A DNA stretch of 64,000 nt, from NCBI GenBank assembly GCA_950097015.1, contig CATNEN010000039.1, forward strand, positions 1,922,001 to 1,986,000, in the 5' to 3' direction. This document shows positions 1-13,200 of this stretch, one piece after another. The stretch's first letter is position 1; every line of letters begins with the position of its first letter. The notes below the pieces were generated by a model, which was not told the origin of the DNA, ran no database searches, and saw only the letters and a list, made by a program, of their open reading frames with translations. Origin of the DNA: Macrostomum hystrix (lineage: Eukaryota; Platyhelminthes; Macrostomidae). Made by a program: the position numbers and the translations under genes.

Positions 1-158
1 CTCCGCAAGTCAGTACTTCGCAAACCTCCAACTAAGCCCCGAAATAATCGTGACTTGGAGGGAGGAACGAACCAGCGACCATTGGAAACATTAGCCGCTG
101 ACCCACTCACTCCCATAGGCCAAACCTTATAACTTCTCAAACTATTAGTTACACCAAT

Positions 159-828
159 CTACTCAATTACCCTACCCCTCAGCTCAATTACCCTACCCCT
201 CAGCTCAATCATTCTACCCCTCTGCTCAATCATTCTACCCCTCTGCTCAATCATTCTACCCCTCAGCTCAATCATTCTACCCCTCAGCTCAATCATTCTA
301 CCCCTCAGCTCAATCATTCTACCCCTCAGCTCAATCATTCTACCTCTCAGCTCAATCATTCTACCCATCTGCTCAATCATTCTACCCCTCTGCTCAATCA
401 TTCTATCCCTCTGCTCAATCATTCTACCCCTCTGCTCAATCATTCTACCCCTCTGCTCAATCATTCTACCCCTCTGCTCAATCATTCTACCCCTCTGCTC
501 AATCACTCTACCCCTCTGCTCAATCATTCTACCCCTCTGCTCAATCATTCTACACCTCTGCTCAATCATTCTACCCATCTGCTCAATCATTCTACCCCTC
601 TGCTCAATCATTCTACCCCTCTGCTCAATCATTCTACCCCTCTGCTCAATCATTCTATCCCTCTGCTCAGCAATTCTACCCATCTGCTCAATCATTCTAC
701 CCCTCTGCTTAATTTTCTACCCATCTGCTCAATCACTCTACCCCTGTGTTCAATCATTCTACCCCTCTGCTCAATCATTCTACCCCTCTGCTCAATCATT
801 CTACCCATCTGCTCAATCACTATCGAAC
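159..828. repeat. 21-bp minisatellite, ANKFY1 terminal intron
   Basis: About 31 copies of a 21-bp unit with core CTCAATCATTCTACCCCT, lying between the last visible ANKFY1 exon and the window edge. The unit length is divisible by three, so one strand stays open (178 codons of Arg/Glu/Gln-rich repeats). I regard that as non-coding intron. Confidence 0.9.
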
Positions 829-882
829 AGTCTCACATAACCAATCCGCCTTTGCAGTCATGTGGTGTACAAGCAGGCTCAC

Positions 883-3800
883 CTGGTGATTGAACACAGT
901 CTTGCCGTACTTGTTGATGGCACCCAGGCTGGCTCCAGCTCGCACCAGGGCGGTGCAGAGCCGCACATTGCCCTGCATGTAGGCCAGCAGGAGGGCCGTG
1001 TTACCCTCGGCGTCGGGCAGGTCGATGTTGGTCTGCGGCTCCGCAGCCAGCACGCAGTCAAAGATGCTGGCCGCATTTTCTCGGCCGTACTGAGCCAGCA
1101 GGTGAAGCGGAGTCTGGCCACGAATGTTAGCAACGGACAGGAGTTGCGGGCGCGGCTTATGGTGCTGTTGAAGCAGCAGACGGCAGACTGGCAGGTGGCC
1201 CTCGCGCATTGCAAGGTGCAGCGGCGTCTCGCCGCCATCGTCAGAGCAGTTCACCTCTACGGCTTCGTGGTCGAGCAGAATGCCCGCCAGGTCGCAGTTG
1301 CCTGTTGTTAAGGGTAAACGGCCAGAGTAACTATATGTTTCAGTTAAACAGTCAGATTCCTCGTCATCTACGAGTATTTAGATACAATTTTTATAAAATT
1401 TTTCGTTTCTAACGCTGTAGATTAGCTAAGCTGTTAAGCAAGATAAGCTGTTTCTATCCTGTAGACTGCTTCTAACCCGAATCCCGGTCTGTAGGCTGTT
1501 TCTGACCCGAATCCCGGTCTGTAGGCTGTTTCTAACCCGAATCCCGGTCTGTAGGCTGTTTCTAACCCAAATCCCGGTCTGTAGGCTGTTTCTAACCCAA
1601 ATCCCGGTCTGTAGGCTGTTTCTGACCCGAATCCCGGTCTGTAGACTGTTTCTAACCCGAATCCCGGTCTGTAGGCTGTTTCTAACCCAAATCCCGGTCT
1701 GTAGGCTGTTTCTGACCCGAATCCCGGTCTGTAGGCTGTTTCTAACCTGAATCCTGGTCTGTAGGCTGTTTCTAACCCGAATCCCGGTCTGTAGACTGCT
1801 TCTAACCCGAATCCCGGTCTGTAGGCTGTTTCTGACCCGAATCCCGGTCTGTAGGCTGTTTCTAACCCGAATCCCGGTCTGTAGGCTGTTTCTGACCCGA
1901 ATCCCGGTCTGTATGCTGTTTCTGACCCGAATCCCGGTCTGTAGACTGTTTCTAACCCAAATCCCGGTCTGTAGGCTGTTTCTAACCCAAATCCCGGTCT
2001 GTAGGCTGTTTCTAACCCGAATCCCGGTCTGTAGGCTGTTTCTAACCTGAATCCTGGTCTGTAGGCTGTTTCTAACCCGAATCCCGGTCTGTAGACTGCT
2101 TCTAACCCGAATCCCGGTCTGTAGGCTGTTTCTGACCCGAATCCCGGTCTGTAGGCTGTTTCTAACCCGAATCCCGGTCTGTAGGCTGTTTCTGACCCGA
2201 ATCCCGGTCTGTATGCTGTTTCTGACCCGAATGCCGGTCTGTAGGCTGTTTCTAACCCAAATCCCGGTCTGTAGGCTGTTTCTAACCCGAATCCTGGTCT
2301 GTAGGCTGTTTCTAACCCGAATCCTAGTCTGTAGGCTGTTTCTGACCCGAATCCCGGTCTGTAGGCTATTTCTGACCCGAATCACGGTCTGTAGGCTGTT
2401 TCTAACCCAAATCCCGGTCTGTAGGCTGTTTCTAACCCGAATCCCGGTCTGTAGGCTGTTTCTAACCTGAATCCTGGTCTGTAGGCTGTTTCTAACCCGA
2501 ATCCCGGTCTGTAGACTGCTTCTAACCCGAATCCCGGTCTGTAGGCTGTTTCTGACCCGAATCCCGGTCTGTAGGCTGTTTCTAACCCGAATCCCGGTCT
2601 GTAGGCTGTTTCTGACCCGAATCCCGGTCTGTATGCTGTTTCTGACCCGAATCCCGGTCTGTAGGCTGTTTCTAACCCAAATCCCGGTCTGTAGGCTGTT
2701 TCTAACCCGAATCCTGGTCTGTAGGCTGTTTCTAACCCGAATCCTAGTCTGTAGGCTGTTTCTGACCCGAATCCCGGTCTGTAGGCTATTTCTGACCCGA
2801 ATCACGGTCTGTAGGCTGTTTCTAACCCAAATCCCGGTCTGTAGGCTGTTTCTAACCCGAATCCCGGTCTGTAGGCTGTTTCTGACCCGAATCCCGGTCT
2901 GTAGGCTGTTTCTAACCCGAATACGGTCTGTAGGCTGTTTCTAACCCAAATCGCGTTCTGTAGACTGTTTCTATTCCAAAGTGCTGGCTGTAGGCAGTTT
3001 TTACCAGCAGCGCAGGCCAGATGAAGCGAAGACCGCCGTTGGCCGCTGGTCCGCGCATTGGGATTGGCTCCGGCCAGCAGCAAGTGCCGGGCCACGCTGG
3101 CGGTGGCCTCCACCGAGGGCGCTGCCACGCACAGGTGCAACGGTGTCAGCTCAGTCTGGTCCCGCACACGAGAATTGACATCGGCGTTAATTGAGATGAG
3201 GAACAGGACGCTGTCCAGGTCGGCCTTCAGCACCGCCTTGTGCAGGAAATTGCGGCCCTGCGCAGAGGATGGAGGTCGCAAAAAATTAGAATCCGAAAAA
3301 ACCGATTCACCTGTGAAACTTGCACCTAACTGTTTCCCACTGCCTACTTCCCGAAAGCTGACGATGACCGATTTTCGTGAAAGTCCACTTTTAGTATCAA
3401 CATTTTCTGCTCTTTACGATGAACCAACTTTCAATGCTGTCCGACGTAAGCATCGTATCGTATATAGTCCTGGTGACAAGGACAAGTAACATTGCTCTCA
3501 ATAAATACAACACAAGAAAAAATATAGCCGAGATGATTACAAGATGTCATGTCAACCGATATGTATAGAAAATTAAAAAATAAACGTGCCCTTATTTTAC
3601 CTGATTATCTCGCAGCTCCGGCGCAGTCGGCTCCCTGTCGACAATGGCCTGGGCCACTCGCTGACTTCTGGACTCCATGGCGGCGGCGAAGGGGGTGGCG
3701 CCGCGGGCATTTCGCTGACGCAGGTCCAGGCTCGGGTGGGACAGCAGCAGGCTGATTACGGTCATGTGACCGCCCTGGATGGCCAGGTGAAGCGGCGTGT

Positions 3801-4293
3801 TGCCGTCCGAGTCCTGGGCGTTCACGTCGGCGTTGCGCTCGATGAGGGCGTGCGTGGCACCCTGAGAAATATTTGAGCAGGTAATTTCATCTAGTCTGCT
3901 ACTGTTAGTAGATAGAGAGATGGGACGGGTCTCACCTCCAGTCCCCACTGCGCGCACACATGCAGCGGCGTCTGCTTGTCCTCCGAGCCCCTGGTGGTGA
4001 CGTTGACGTCGGCGCCGCGCCGGATGAGAAAGACGGCGCTGCGCTCCTGACCGCAGTCCAGCAGCTGCTGCAGCAGGGTTCGCTGCTGGCCCGGCTCCGG
4101 ACCCGGCAGCCACGGCGTCACGCTGGCTCCGTGCTCCACCAGGATGGCCGCCATCTCCTCCTGGTTGGCCTCCAGCGCCAAGCCCAGCGGACAGCCGGCC
4201 TCCAGGTTGGCGCCTCGCTGGCAGAGCACCTTCACCACTGCTGGCAGCTGTGCCTTAATGGCCAGGTGGAGGCTGGACTCACCTGAAGGATTG
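883..4293 (-). CDS. ANKFY1: ANKFY1 exons encoding the second ankyrin block
   Basis: Four exons: 3936-4293, 3601-3861, 3005-3257 and 883-1301. They encode ankyrin repeats including GNTPLHLAIQGGHMTV and GRNFLHKAVLKADLDS. The last ends at FNHQ with donor GTGAGC at 882-881. Acceptor 4293 was chosen over a closer AG at 4283-4284 because it alone gives the expected phase and residues (NPSGESSLHLAI). Confidence 0.9.
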
Positions 4294-7200
4294 CTGGTAT
4301 AAAAACGGGCGGCAAAATGGCTTGATAGTTCTACTGTTAATGCGTCATACTCAATTTTATCGACCAGTTACTTGTATATACCATAGGGCATCAAAGCATT
4401 TGAGCTCGACGCGAGTCGACGTTCGCCAATCGATGTATCAGTGCACACAGTCCCTAGTAATTGCTATTATTTCTTTATCAATCCGCAACCAGGATGTACA
4501 CTCGATGGCTCATGCTAGCCTATCGATCCATTGCTAGAATGTACTCTCGATGGCTTATACTAGCCTATCGATCCATTGCTAGAATGTACACTCGATGGCT
4601 CATACTAGCCTATCGATCCATTGCTAGAATGTACATTCGATGGCTCATACTAGCCTATCGATCCATTGCTAGAATGTACACTCGATGGCTCATACTAGCC
4701 TATCGATACATTGCTAGAATGTACACTCGATGGCTCATACTAGCCTATCGATCCATTGCTAGAATGTACACTCGATGGCTCATACTAGCCTATCGATCCA
4801 TTGTTAGAATGTACACTCGGTGGCTCATACTAGCCTATCGATCCATTGTTAGAATGTACTCTCGATGGCTCATACTAGCCTATCGATCCATTGTTAGAAT
4901 GTACTCTCGATGGCTTATACTAGCCTATCGATCCATTGCTTGCATGTACAGTGGATGGCTCGTGCTAGCCTATCGTTTTATTACCAGAATGTACACTCGA
5001 TGAGCCATCCTATTTCGGCATTAGTACAAAGCAGCTGTTTAGCAGAACTCACACATAGTGAATGTCAGCTCCATGCTCAATGAGGAACAGGGCAGCCCTA
5101 GCCGAGTGCAGCTGAACGGCCTGCTGCAGCAGACTCAACCCGTCAGCGTTGGCCTCGTTAATGCAGGCCCCCGCCTTCAGGAGCTGATCGGCAACGTCTA
5201 CGAGGCCGTTCCACAGGGCCAGGCTGAATGCCGAGTTGCCTTGAGAGTCGCGCACGCTGAGATCCGAGCCCAGCAGAGCCTGGGAAGAGAAAAGTGCAGG
5301 AAGATGAAGGGACTGATTGCACACTAGCAATGGGGAGTTAGTCTTGCGCACCTGCACAAGTTGTCGGTGGCCGCCGCAGATTGCCAGGTGGATGGCGGTC
5401 TGCATGGTTACATGAGACTCGCCGCTGGGTTGCAGGCAGCCGGTCATCTGGGTGTTGGGATCGGCGCCAGTGGCCAGCAGGGCCTTGGCCAGCGCCACCA
5501 GGCCCAGATTGGCGGCCGTGTGAAGCGGCGTCTCGCCGCGCTCGTTGCGTGCATTGGGCTTGGCGCCCAGCTGGCACAGGTAAACCGCCGCCTGCTCCAG
5601 CCGGTCTCTGGCGCACCTGAGAAACGGGAATGTGATGGCTGCCAATATTTAACGCTATTCCGCATGGCAACGGTTGCTAAGGGCAAGGGCAAACCCACAA
5701 CCGATGCTAAGGGCAACTCTTCCGAAAGAAAACCGTTGCTAAGGAAAACCGATGCTAGGGGAAAGCGTTGCTAACAGAAGCCGTTGCTAAGGCAACCGTT
5801 TCTAAGGGCAGCGTTTTTTAAATAAGTAACAAGAAAGAGTCGAAAGACGAATAGAAAATATTCGAAACTAAACCGAAAGGCTTCTACACGCAACCAAAGA
5901 ACATAATATGCTTCGATTGGGTTGAGATTCGAACTCCTGACTAATTTCTCAAAAAATGTAGACCATACCAAAATGTAGCTTAGCATGCAATAGCGACAGT
6001 TGGCAATGACTAGGTTAGGTTAATCATAAAATCTAGCAAAAGCAAAATAGAAATTGCGGGCAAACCTGTGTAGCAAGCTGTCGCCTAGCAACCCAGCCGC
6101 GGGCGCATCCGGCGAAGCTCCCTTGCGCACCAGTTCGGCGCACATTCGCCTGGCCTCGGCGTCGCCCGGGCCGCCGTCGACTCGACGGAGCGCCAGCCAG
6201 AGCGGCACGCTGCCGCCGGAGTCGGCCAGGTTGGCGTCCAGATCCGGATGGGACAGGAGCAGGCCGAACACGCTGGCATTGCCGCAGGCCACGGCCAGGT
6301 GAAGCGGCGTAGCGCCGTCGGCGTCCTGCGCGTTGACTCGCGCCCCCTTGATGACCAGCTGCTCGGCGATGCCGAATAGGCAGTCGGACACCCTAGCCGA
6401 GCACTGGTGCAGCGGCGTGCGGCGATTTGATGGTGCCTCGCAGTTCACATCGCAGCCGCGAGTGATGAGAAAGCCGGCCGCGAACTCGTCCTCTGATTGG
6501 TTTAGAGTTCACTAAGTTTTTTCACACTTTTCACATTTCTACTATCAGTAGAGTATAGGAATACGAGTCTTATTACCGTCTTTGATAGCCCTGTGCAATA
6601 ATGAGTAGCCTTGCGGATCCCGGCTGTTCAAATTGGCATTGTGACCCAGCAGGTTCTCAGCAATGCCCTCCAGTTTGAGGCTGAGCGCCAGACCCAGTGG
6701 GTGCTCGCCCTTTGAGTCCAGCTGATTCACACTGGATCTGTCCTGTCGGGTGGGAAGGCCGTTCGAGGGTAGGAAGAGGTTATATGGTTCTCTTTGATTG
6801 GTGTGTACATTAGTGGACAGGAAAGGGGTTAGGGGTCCTCTTTGACTGGTGCGTACATTAGAGGACAGGAAGAGGTTATATGGTTCTCTTTGATTGGTGT
6901 GTACATTAGAGGACAGGAAGAGGTTATATGGTTCTCTTTGATTGGTGTGTACATTAGAGGACAGGAAGAGGTTATATGGTTCTCTTTGATTGGTGTGTAC
7001 ATTAGAGGACAGGAAGAGGTTATATGGTTCTCTTTGACTGGTGTGTACATTAGAGGACAGGAAGAGGTTATATGGTTCTCTTTGATTGGTGTGTACATTA
7101 GAGGATAGGAAAGGGGTTAGAGGGTCCTCTTTGACTGGTGTGTACATTAGAGGATAGGAAAGGGGTTAGAGGGTTCTCTTTGACTGGTGCGTACATTAGA

Positions 7201-10200
7201 GGACAGGAAGAGGTTATATGGTTCTCTTTGACTGGTGCGTACATTAGAGGACAGGAAGAGGTTATATGGTTCTCTTTGACTGGTGCGTAAATTAGAGGAT
7301 AGGAAAGGGGTTAGAGGGTTCTCTTTGACAGGTGCGTAAATTAGAGGACAGGAGCGGGTTACACTCTATGATTGGTGTGTAAATCGGAGGGCAGGAAGGA
7401 CTTTCTTACCTGGTTAAAATGCCGACTAAGGTAGAGGAAAACAACATCATCGCGCTTAGATTTGATGGCGGCGTGCAGCGGATATTCCAGCTTGGATTCC
7501 AGCATGTCCAGCAGCAGTGGAGCTGGCATGGCTGAGAAATCCTCCGGCGCAAAGTCTGCCTGCCGAATCGAGAACAGAGAACAGGGATGCTAATCAATCT
7601 ACCACACAAAAATAAGATATTTATAATAGTCGAATAACTTTCATATCCAAGCAATAGTAAGAAAATAATAGAATAAACATTAACATAACATAAACATTAG
7701 GGTGTGGCCTGGGTTAGAAGGAGTTGGCCTTGGGCATGAGTGTACATTAGGGTGTGGCCTGGGTTAGAAGGACTTGGCCTTGGGCATGAGAGTACATTAG
7801 GGTGTGGCCTGGGTTAGAAGGACTTGGCCTCGGGCATGAGTGTACATTAAGGTGTGGCCTGGGCTAGAAGGACTTGGCCTTGGGCATGAGTGTACATTAG
7901 GGTGTGGCCTGGGCTAGAAGGACTTGGCCTTGGGCATGAGTGTACATTAGGGTGTGGCCTGGGCTAGAAGGACTTGGCCTTGGGCATGAGTGTACATTAG
8001 GGTGTGGCCTGGGTTAGAAGGAGTTGGCCTTGGGCATGAGTGTAAATTAGGGTGTGGCCTGGGTTAGAAGGAGTTGGCCTCGGGCATGAGTGTACATTAA
8101 GGTGTGGCCTGGGCTAGAAGGACTTGGCCTTGGGCATGAGTGTACATTAGGGTGTGGCCTGGGTTAGAAGGACTTGGCCTTGGGCATGAGTGTACATTAG
8201 GGTGTGGCCTGGGCTAGAAGGAGTTGGCCTTGGGCATGAGTCTACATTAGGGTGTGGCCTGGGCTAGAAGGAGTTAGCCTTTGGCATGAGTGTACATTAG
8301 GGTGTGGCCTGGGTTAGAAGGACTTGGCCTCGGGCATGAGTGTACATTAAGGTGTGGCCTGGGCTAGAAGGACTTGGCCTTGGGCATGAGTGTACATTAG
8401 GGTGTGGCCTGGGTTAGAAGGACTTGGCCTCGGGCATGAGTGTACATTAAGGTGTGGCCTGGGCTAGAAGGACTTGGCCTTGGGCATGAGTGTACATTAG
8501 GGTGTGGCCTGGGTTAGAAGGAGTTGGCCTTGGGCATGAGTGTACATTAGGGTGTGGCCTGGGCTAGAAGGAGTTGGCCTTGGGCATGAGTGTACATTAG
8601 GGTGTGGCCTGGGCTAGAAGGACTTGGCCTTGGGCATGAGTGTACATTAGGGTGTGGCCTGGGCTAGAAGGAGTTGGCCTTGGGCATGAGTGTACATTAG
8701 GGTGTGGCCTGGGTTAGAAGTACTCGTAGTTGGCCTTGGCGCAAATGCAGTTTGTTTCATACAGCCCGAATTACGGAATACGAGTAGCAAATACCACAAC
8801 AAAGAGCTCAGGCAATGAAAATTACCCAAAAGAAAACAAACGCAGACTTAAAAAGAAAAACTAAAAGCCTAACAAACTTAGCACATTTCTGAGTATTTCA
8901 AAGTCTAACTTCAACCTCGACGAAAAACGCTGAATCAACCAATAGTTTCACGGGGAAAGTTTTTAATAATGCTCTCTAATATAATAATATGTCATGTAAG
9001 TTATGTAAGAGCTAATTAGTACCTGTGCACAGAAATAATGGCGGTCCAATTTTAGAATGATAGCACACGCACAGATTTTGGCGAAATACATACTGGGCTG
9101 AGGAATGGATTGGCGAGTGTTATGGGACTGAGGAATGGATTGGCGAGTGTCATGGATCTGAGGAATGGATTGGCGAGTGTTATGGGACTGAGGAATGGAT
9201 TGGCGAGTGTCATGGGACTGAGGAATGGATTGGCGAGTGTCATGGATCTGAGGAATGGATTGGCGAGTGTTATGGGACTGAGGAATGGATTGGCGAGTGT
9301 CATGGGACTGAGGAATGGATTGGCGAGTGTCATGGAGCTGAGGAATGGATTGGCGAGTGTTATGGAGCTGAGGAATGGATTGGCGAGTGTTATGGAGCTG
9401 AGGAATGGATTGGCGAGTGTTATGGAGCTGAGGAATGGATTGACGAGTGTTATGGAGCTGAGGAATGGATTGGCGAGTGTTATGGATCTGAGGAATGGAT
9501 TGGCGAGTGTTATGGAGCTGAGGAATGGATTGGCGAGTGTTATGGATCTGAGGAATGGATTGGCGAGTGTTATGGAGCTGAGGAATGGATTGGCGAGTGT
9601 TATGGAGCTGAGGAATGGATTGGCGAGTGTCAGGGAGCTGAGGAATGGATTGGCGAGTGTCATGGAGCTGAGGAATGGATTGGCGAGTGTTATGGAGCTG
9701 AGGAATGGATTGGCGAGTGTTATGGAGCTGAGGAATGGATTGGCGAGTGTTATGGGACTGAGGAATGGATTGGCGAGTGTTATGGAGCTGAGGAATGGAT
9801 TGGCGAGTGTTATGGAGCTGAGGAATGGATTGACGAGTGTTATGGAGCTGAGGAATGGATTGGCGAGTGTTATGGAGCTGAGGAATGGATTGGCGAGTGT
9901 TATGGAGCTGAGGAATGGATTGGCGAGTGTCATGGATCTGAGGAATGGATTGGCGAGTGTCATGGGACTGAGGAATGGATTAGCGAGTGTTATGGGACTG
10001 AGGAATGGATTGGCGAGTGTCATGGGACTGAGGAATGGATTGGCGAGTGTCATGGAGCTGAGGAATGGATTGGCGAGTGTTATGGGACTGAGGAATGGAT
10101 TGGCGAGTGTTATGGATCTGAGGAATGGATTGGCGAGTGTTATGGATCTGAGGAATGGATTGGCGAGTGTTATGGAGCTGAGGAATGGATTGGCGAGTGT

Positions 10201-13200
10201 TATGGATCTGAGGAATGGATTGGCGAGTGTTATGGAGCTGAGGAATGGATTGGCGAGTGTTATGGGACTGAGGAATGGATTGGCGAGTGTCATGGAGCTG
10301 AGGAATGGATTGGCGAGTGTCATGGAGCTGAGGAATGGATTGGCGAGTGTCATGGATCTGAGGAATGGATTGGCGAGTGTCATGGATCTGAGGAATGGAT
10401 TGGCGAGTGTTATGGAGCTGAGGAATGGATTGGCGAGTGTTATGGAGCTGAGGAATGGATTGGCGAGTGTTATGGAGCTGAGGAATGGATTGGCGAGTGT
10501 TATGGAGCTGAGGAATGGATTGGCGAGTGTCATGGATCTGAGGAATGGATTGGCGAGTGTCATGGATCTGAGGAATGGATTGGCGAGTGTTATGGAGCTG
10601 AGGAATAGATTGGCGAGTGTTATGGAGCTGAGGAATGGATTGGCGAGTGTTATGGAGCTGAGGAATGGATTGGCGAGTGTCAGGGAGCTGAGGAATGGAT
10701 TGGCGAGTGTCATGGAGCTGAGGAATGGATTGGCGAGTGTTATGGAGCTGAGGAATGGATTGGCGAGTGTTATGGAGCTGAGGAATGGATTGGCGAGTGT
10801 TATGGGACTGAGGAATGGATTGGCGAGTGTTATGGAGCTGAGGAATGGATTGGCGAGTGTTATGGAGCTGAGGAATGGATTGACGAGTGTTATGGAGCTG
10901 AGGAATGGATTGGCGAGTGTCATGGAGCTGAGGAATGGATTGGCGAGTGTTATGGAGCTGAGGAATGGATTGGCGAGTGTCATGGATCTGAGGAATGGAT
11001 TGGCGAGTGTCATGGGACTGAGGAATGGATTAGCGAGTGTTATGGGACTGAGGAATGGATTGGCGAGTGTCATGGGACTGAGGAATGGATTGGCGAGTGT
11101 CATGGAGCTGAGGAATGGATTGGCGAGTGTTATGGGACTGAGGAATGGATTGGCGAGTGTCATGGATCTGAGGAATGGATTGGCGAGTGTCATGGATCTG
11201 AGGAATGGATTGGCGAGTGTCATGGAGCTGAGGAATGGATTGGCGAGTGTTATGGGACTGAGGAATGGATTGGCGAGTGTTATGGGACTGAGGAATGGAT
11301 TGGCGAGTGTCATGGAGCTGAGGAATGGATTGGCGAGTGTTATGGGACTGAGGAATGGATTGGCGAGTGTTATGGAGCTGAGGAATGGATTGGCGAGTGT
11401 CATGGAGCTGAGGAATGGATTGGCGAGTGTTATGGAGCTGAGGAATGGATTGGCGAGTGTCATGGAGCTGAGGAATGGATTGGCGAGTGTTATGGAGCTG
11501 AGGAATGGATTGGCGAGTGTCATGGAGCTGAGGAATGGATTGGCGAGTGTTATGGAGCTGAGGAATGGATTGGCGAGTGTCATGGAGCTGAGGAATGGAT
11601 TGGCGAGTGTTATGGGACTGAGGAATGGATTGGCGAGTGTCATGGATCTGAGGAATGGATTGGCGAGTGTTATGGGACTGAGGAATGGATTGGCGAGTGT
11701 CATGGGACTGAGGAATGGATTGGCGAGTGTCATGGATCTGAGGAATGGATTGGCGAGTGTTATGGGACTGAGGAATGGATTGGCGAGTGTCATGGGACTG
11801 AGGAATGGATTGGCGAGTGTCATGGAGCTGAGGAATGGATTGGCGAGTGTTATGGAGCTGAGGAATGGATTGGCGAGTGTTATGGAGCTGAGGAATGGAT
11901 TGGCGAGTGTTATGGAGCTGAGGAATGGATTGACGAGTGTTATGGAGCTGAGGAATGGATTGGCGAGTGTTATGGATCTGAGGAATGGATTGGCGAGTGT
12001 TATGGAGCTGAGGAATGGATTGGCGAGTGTTATGGATCTGAGGAATGGATTGGCGAGTGTTATGGAGCTGAGGAATGGATTGGCGAGTGTTATGGGACTG
12101 AGGAATGGATTGGCGAGTGTCATGGAGCTGAGGAATGGATTGGCGAGTGTCATGGAGCTGAGGAATGGATTGGCGAGTGTCATGGATCTGAGGAATGGAT
12201 TGGCGAGTGTCATGGATCTGAGGAATGGATTGGCGAGTGTCATGGATCTGAGGAATGGATTGGCGAGTGTTATGGAGCTGAGGAATGGATTGGCGAGTGT
12301 TATGGAGCTGAGGAATGGATTGGCGAGTGTTATGGAGCTGAGGAATGGATTGGCGAGTGTTATGGAGCTGAGGAATGGATTGGCGAGTGTCATGGATCTG
12401 AGGAATGGATTGGCGAGTGTCATGGATCTGAGGAATGGATTGGCGAGTGTTATGGAGCTGAGGAATAGATTGGCGAGTGTTATGGAGCTGAGGAATGGAT
12501 TGGCGAGTGTCAGGGAGCTGAGGAATGGATTGGCGAGTGTCATGGAGCTGAGGAATGGATTGGCGAGTGTTATGGAGCTGAGGAATGGATTGGCGAGTGT
12601 TATGGAGCTGAGGAATGGATTGGCGAGTGTTATGGGACTGAGGAATGGATTGGCGAGTGTTATGGAGCTGAGGAATGGATTGGCGAGTGTTATGGAGCTG
12701 AGGAATGGATTGACGAGTGTTATGGAGCTGAGGAATGGATTGGCGAGTGTTATGGAGCTGAGGAATGGATTGGCGAGTGTTATGGAGCTGAGGAATGGAT
12801 TGGCGAGTGTCATGGATCTGAGGAATGGATTGGCGAGTGTCATGGGACTGAGGAATGGATTAGCGAGTGTTATGGGACTGAGGAATGGATTGGCGAGTGT
12901 CATGGGACTGAGGAATGGATTGGCGAGTGTCATGGAGCTGAGGAATGGATTGGCGAGTGTTATGGGACTGAGGAATGGATTGGCGAGTGTTATGGATCTG
13001 AGGAATGGATTGGCGAGTGTTATGGATCTGAGGAATGGATTGGCGAGTGTTATGGAGCTGAGGAATGGATTGGCGAGTGTTATGGATCTGAGGAATGGAT
13101 TGGCGAGTGTTATGGAGCTGAGGAATGGATTGGCGAGTGTTATGGGACTGAGGAATGGATTGGCGAGTGTCATGGAGCTGAGGAATGGATTGGCGAGTGT

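Noticed and set aside
159-820. CRISPR-like appearance of the 21-bp and other direct repeats
   Set aside because: Units are contiguous with no unique spacers, and the setting is eukaryotic introns; these are minisatellites.
1426-2944. Open frames with LQTGIRVRNS-type repeats
   Set aside because: They are the 30-bp intronic array between two ANKFY1 exons; both strands are open, as expected from unit length.
4282-4292. ANKFY1 exon starting at 4282
   Set aside because: Phase does not match the two-base overhang of the preceding exon and it would drop the NPSG residues expected in the ankyrin loop.
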